A stretch of 64,000 bases of DNA, taken from the NCBI GenBank assembly GCA_003344405.1, contig NOWV01000181.1, positions 62,001 through 126,000 on the forward strand, given 5' to 3'. The notes beneath the pieces are model-generated. The model made no database searches and was not told the DNA's origin. It worked only from the letters and a program-made list of their open reading frames with translations. The stretch is from Trichoplax sp. H2 (lineage: Eukaryota; Placozoa; Uniplacotomia; Trichoplacea). Below, piece after piece: positions 61,407 to 64,000 of this stretch (positions within the stretch are counted from its first letter, which is position 1; each line of letters begins with the position of its first letter). Both the position numbers and the translations under genes were made by a program.

Positions 61407-64000
61407 ATGAATGGATTAATTGATGAAGCAAAAAAGAATCGTTTCTCAACCATTCCTGATCTTTCCACCAATGGTAAGTATAAGATCATAAAATGTGATG
61501 ATGCTATGGTCGATTGCTTTAACACCAGAGAAAAACTGATCATAATAATCATAAGCAAGTTTCAAATTGATACGGTGATCTATTGATAAGCTATACCCTG
61601 TACATTTGAACTTTAAGATTTGATAATTTGTTCTCTTTCATTTTATCAGATGTCCTTGATATTTGGGACAATATTTCGAGATTTGTCGAACAGCAAATGC
61701 TGTTGCAAAAGGTGTGCTACTCTATATCACTGCATTTATTGACAAAGGATTAGTAACTTTCAAAACTTGCTACATTAGCGGAAATAAATGTAAAAGGCTA
61801 TTTGAATGTCATATTGACAGCATATTTATATTGATTAGGGTGTTTCCATACCTGGCTTGGGGACATTTACTTTCTCTCAAAAGAAACTCGATATGGGTGG
61901 CAATAAATATATTCTATTCCAACGTCCTATATTTACGATATCCGAAAAATTCGCCCAAAGCCACGGCATAGCCTTTACTAAAACTTATACCCCAGGTAAG
62001 CTATAACATAGATATATGTACAATATCAAGATGATGTAAAGTGATTCAAATATGGCATGTACAAGAACTCGCAGTAGCATTTCTAAAAATTGATAGAAAT
62101 TAATTTAACTGCAATAAAGTCTATCAAGTAATCATAACAACCTAAACGGAGTGATTAGAGAACGATTGTACGATGATAATCAGGCGCCATTATCAATCAA
62201 CAATACACTTTAGTGATTTTGTGTTGCAAGTGATAGGGTGGAAAATATCGACGAAGTTAATGCTTTTCCCTGCTGTTGTACAAATTTTAATTAAATTAGT
62301 TCATTGCAGTGAATATATAATTCTTGTAGATCGATCATTATTTTTCTTTTAATCATCGGTAACTTTTCGATTAACTATTTATTGGGTATTGTTGTATTAA
62401 CATTTCCACAGTATAGCAGAAAAAGCACTCATTTCTATTTCTATTTACATATACATATATAAAATTTAAACGAGAAAATGTTGTACCGTAATTAAAATGA
62501 GTTAAGCTGCTAGTAAACTTTAATTTTCTTTAAACGAAATTGACAGCTTACTGCAAGCTTTGCGCCAATAAGTAATATTTAATGGAAAGTAAATTGTGAT
62601 TATGCCAATGGGGTCTAACGGTAGTTGCAGTTAAGTTAGATTCAACTAGTCTTTCCAATGGTAGGTACATGTTACTTCATAGCAAGGATGTTTCTGATCG
62701 GTTTTTACCTATTATAAAAAATAGGTGAGATCCCGGTCATATCTTTAAATCTATCGTATTTATCCAATGAGAGTCCATTTAACCGTGATACTATCGAGGC
62801 TTGCGTAAAAGAGGTCCTTATGGCTCTGTCAAAGTCGGTTCGAGCAAATCGTAACATAGAGTTTACATTTACGGGCGTCGGTAGACTATGCATTCGTAGC
62901 AAAAAGGTCAAAATGAAGTTTTTCAAAGAGTTTATTAATTGTATGGACGGCTCTGGTCATCTGGCTCAAGCCTTGAGCAATGTAAGATATTTATAATAAA
63001 ATAAGTTCAAAACATGTGACTGGTTCATGCTAATAACTAATCAACGTTATCCACAAAACAGAGACCTTTTACCGCTGATTCAGTCATTTCACCCACTAAA
63101 CGCCCTGGAACTGGGAATACAGTTATTTTACCCAGGTACTACTCAGAACATAAACAAATCATTGGGATATAAATGGATATTTCATCAATTATGATACAAG
63201 CTGAAGTTAACCGTTTATTTCTTATTTCATTTGCTGTAAATTAGATTGAATACACCCGTAGATAAAGATGCCTTAGCTCCAGAAACTAGCCGACTAACTC
63301 CAATTTCCAGGCGTTCAGTTACTTCTTTAGGCCATGTAAGTGATGGTCGAAAAAGTATGCCAATTATCCAAGAAGACATGGAGGAATTTAAATTAAACGG
63401 TATTGGAGAGAGTACTTTAGGATGAGCCCTTCATTTTCTAGTTGATATCGTTTTTATCTGACAGCTTAATAACTTTAACTAGATGAGGAAAATTTAAAGC
63501 ACGATAATAAATCAAACGTTTTGAGGGAAAGCGAGATACACGGAAATTCTGATCAAAAATTGTCGTTTAAAAACAGTCCAGAAGAAATGATTGAAAATCA
63601 ATTATCACCTATTAAACGTGATACGCTTCTAACTCCGAATAATTCCAGAGCCCCTTCACGCCAGCAGTCATTATCGCCTAGAGAGCAGTTGAGTCCATCA
63701 AGACGCACTAGTAATGCAAGCAGGTTATCTGTAGAAAAACCTTCCGGAAGTCGTCCTCCTTCAACAGCTAGAACTCATGTTGATAATCAGAAACCATCTG
63801 AGGATTCAACTGGCAAGCTACAAACCGAGTTTGGAGAAAAGAATGCTGTTGCCGCAGGTAAGGTTTTGCTATGCCCCCATCATGGTCAAGCTGGACAAGA
63901 ATTATGTTATTTGTGTCACCAGCGGGAAGCAAAGAATGTTCAAATATCTTATGCTAAAGAGAAAGCTCAAATGGATAGAGATTATGATACAATCTTACAA
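61407..64000 (+). CDS. CCDC81: Coiled-coil domain-containing protein 81 (CCDC81), 5' part
   Basis: Exons 61407-61473 (ATG), 61650-61711, 61839-61995, 62725-62981, 63062-63135, 63245-63399 and 63483 to beyond 64000; all phases agree and 430 codons are visible. The N-terminus holds the two HU-like domains typical of CCDC81. The first carries DIWDNISRFVEQQM and GVSIPGLGTFTFSQ; the second carries LNLSYLSNESPFNRD and TFTGVGRLCIRSKKVKMKFF. A polar, Ser/Pro-rich linker follows (SRAPSRQQS, SASRLS-like stretches), and then a short cysteine/histidine segment (LLCPHHGQAG, LCYLCHQRE) near residue 390, which begins the conserved C-terminal half. A GTAAGT inside exon 63245-63399 (near 63339) could act as an alternative donor. 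CCDC81 is a centrosome-associated protein in vertebrates. It is divergently arranged with UBXN11, and its 3' end lies outside the window. Confidence 0.93.

Noticed and set aside
61663-61971. 102-codon frame overlapping the start of CCDC81
   Set aside because: The CCDC81 exons 61650-61711 and 61839-61995 use another frame and show clear family similarity.
1-64000. CRISPR arrays, operons, rRNA or intact tRNA genes
   Set aside because: None seen. The window is intron-containing animal DNA and the repeats lack the regular spacing of CRISPR arrays.

Overview
The window is animal nuclear DNA that is AT-rich and intron-dense. Genes are split into many small exons by mostly short GT-AG introns. They encode clear metazoan orthologues: vault PARP (PARP4), UBXN11 and CCDC81. 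Next to these are TIR, CARD and death-domain sequences and two kinesin-light-chain-like TPR proteins. The mix, the compact introns and the base composition suggest an early-branching animal, most likely a placozoan (Trichoplax/Hoilungia). The species is an inference and is not shown by the sequence. All gene models below were assembled by hand from splice sites and reading phase.

Layout. 1-8470 (+): 3' two thirds of a PARP4 gene, from the middle of the VIT domain through the vWA domain, an acidic insert and a proline-rich region to the C-terminal vault-binding domain. 8.5-23.6 kb: gene-poor tract with three decayed tandem copies of a death-domain exon (about 11.5, 15.7 and 20.7 kb) inside longer diverged duplications. 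23.6-24.6 kb (+): intronless 339-residue TPR protein. 25.2-32.0 kb (+): about 1,550-residue protein with a very long disordered N-terminal part, a ZU5/UPA-like module and a C-terminal CARD, broken by a one-base shift in an A run. 35.6-37.0 kb (+): a complete five-exon gene for a 199-residue TIR-only protein that keeps the catalytic glutamate. 38.4-45.3 kb: repeat-rich tract with a dead piggyBac transposase, a 20-N gap, and direct repeats suggesting that the gap joins two haplotypes. 45-50 kb: repeats and long palindromes. 50.0-52.6 kb (+): intronless 881-residue TPR protein with a myristoylation-type N-terminus. 54.8-59.2 kb (-): complete 17-exon UBXN11. 61.4-64.0 kb (+): 5' part of CCDC81, running off the window.

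How the parts relate. Conserved housekeeping or cytoskeletal genes at both ends (PARP4; UBXN11 and CCDC81 head to head) enclose about 40 kb of accessory sequence. Its recognisable genes are nearly all death-fold, TIR or TPR adaptors, the parts used in animal innate immunity and cell death. A shared pathway is inferred only from domain content and proximity. The most notable items are the ZU5/UPA-like plus CARD protein (resembling the FIIND-CARD end of NLRP1/CARD8), the TIR-only gene next to it, and the death-domain gene graveyard upstream.
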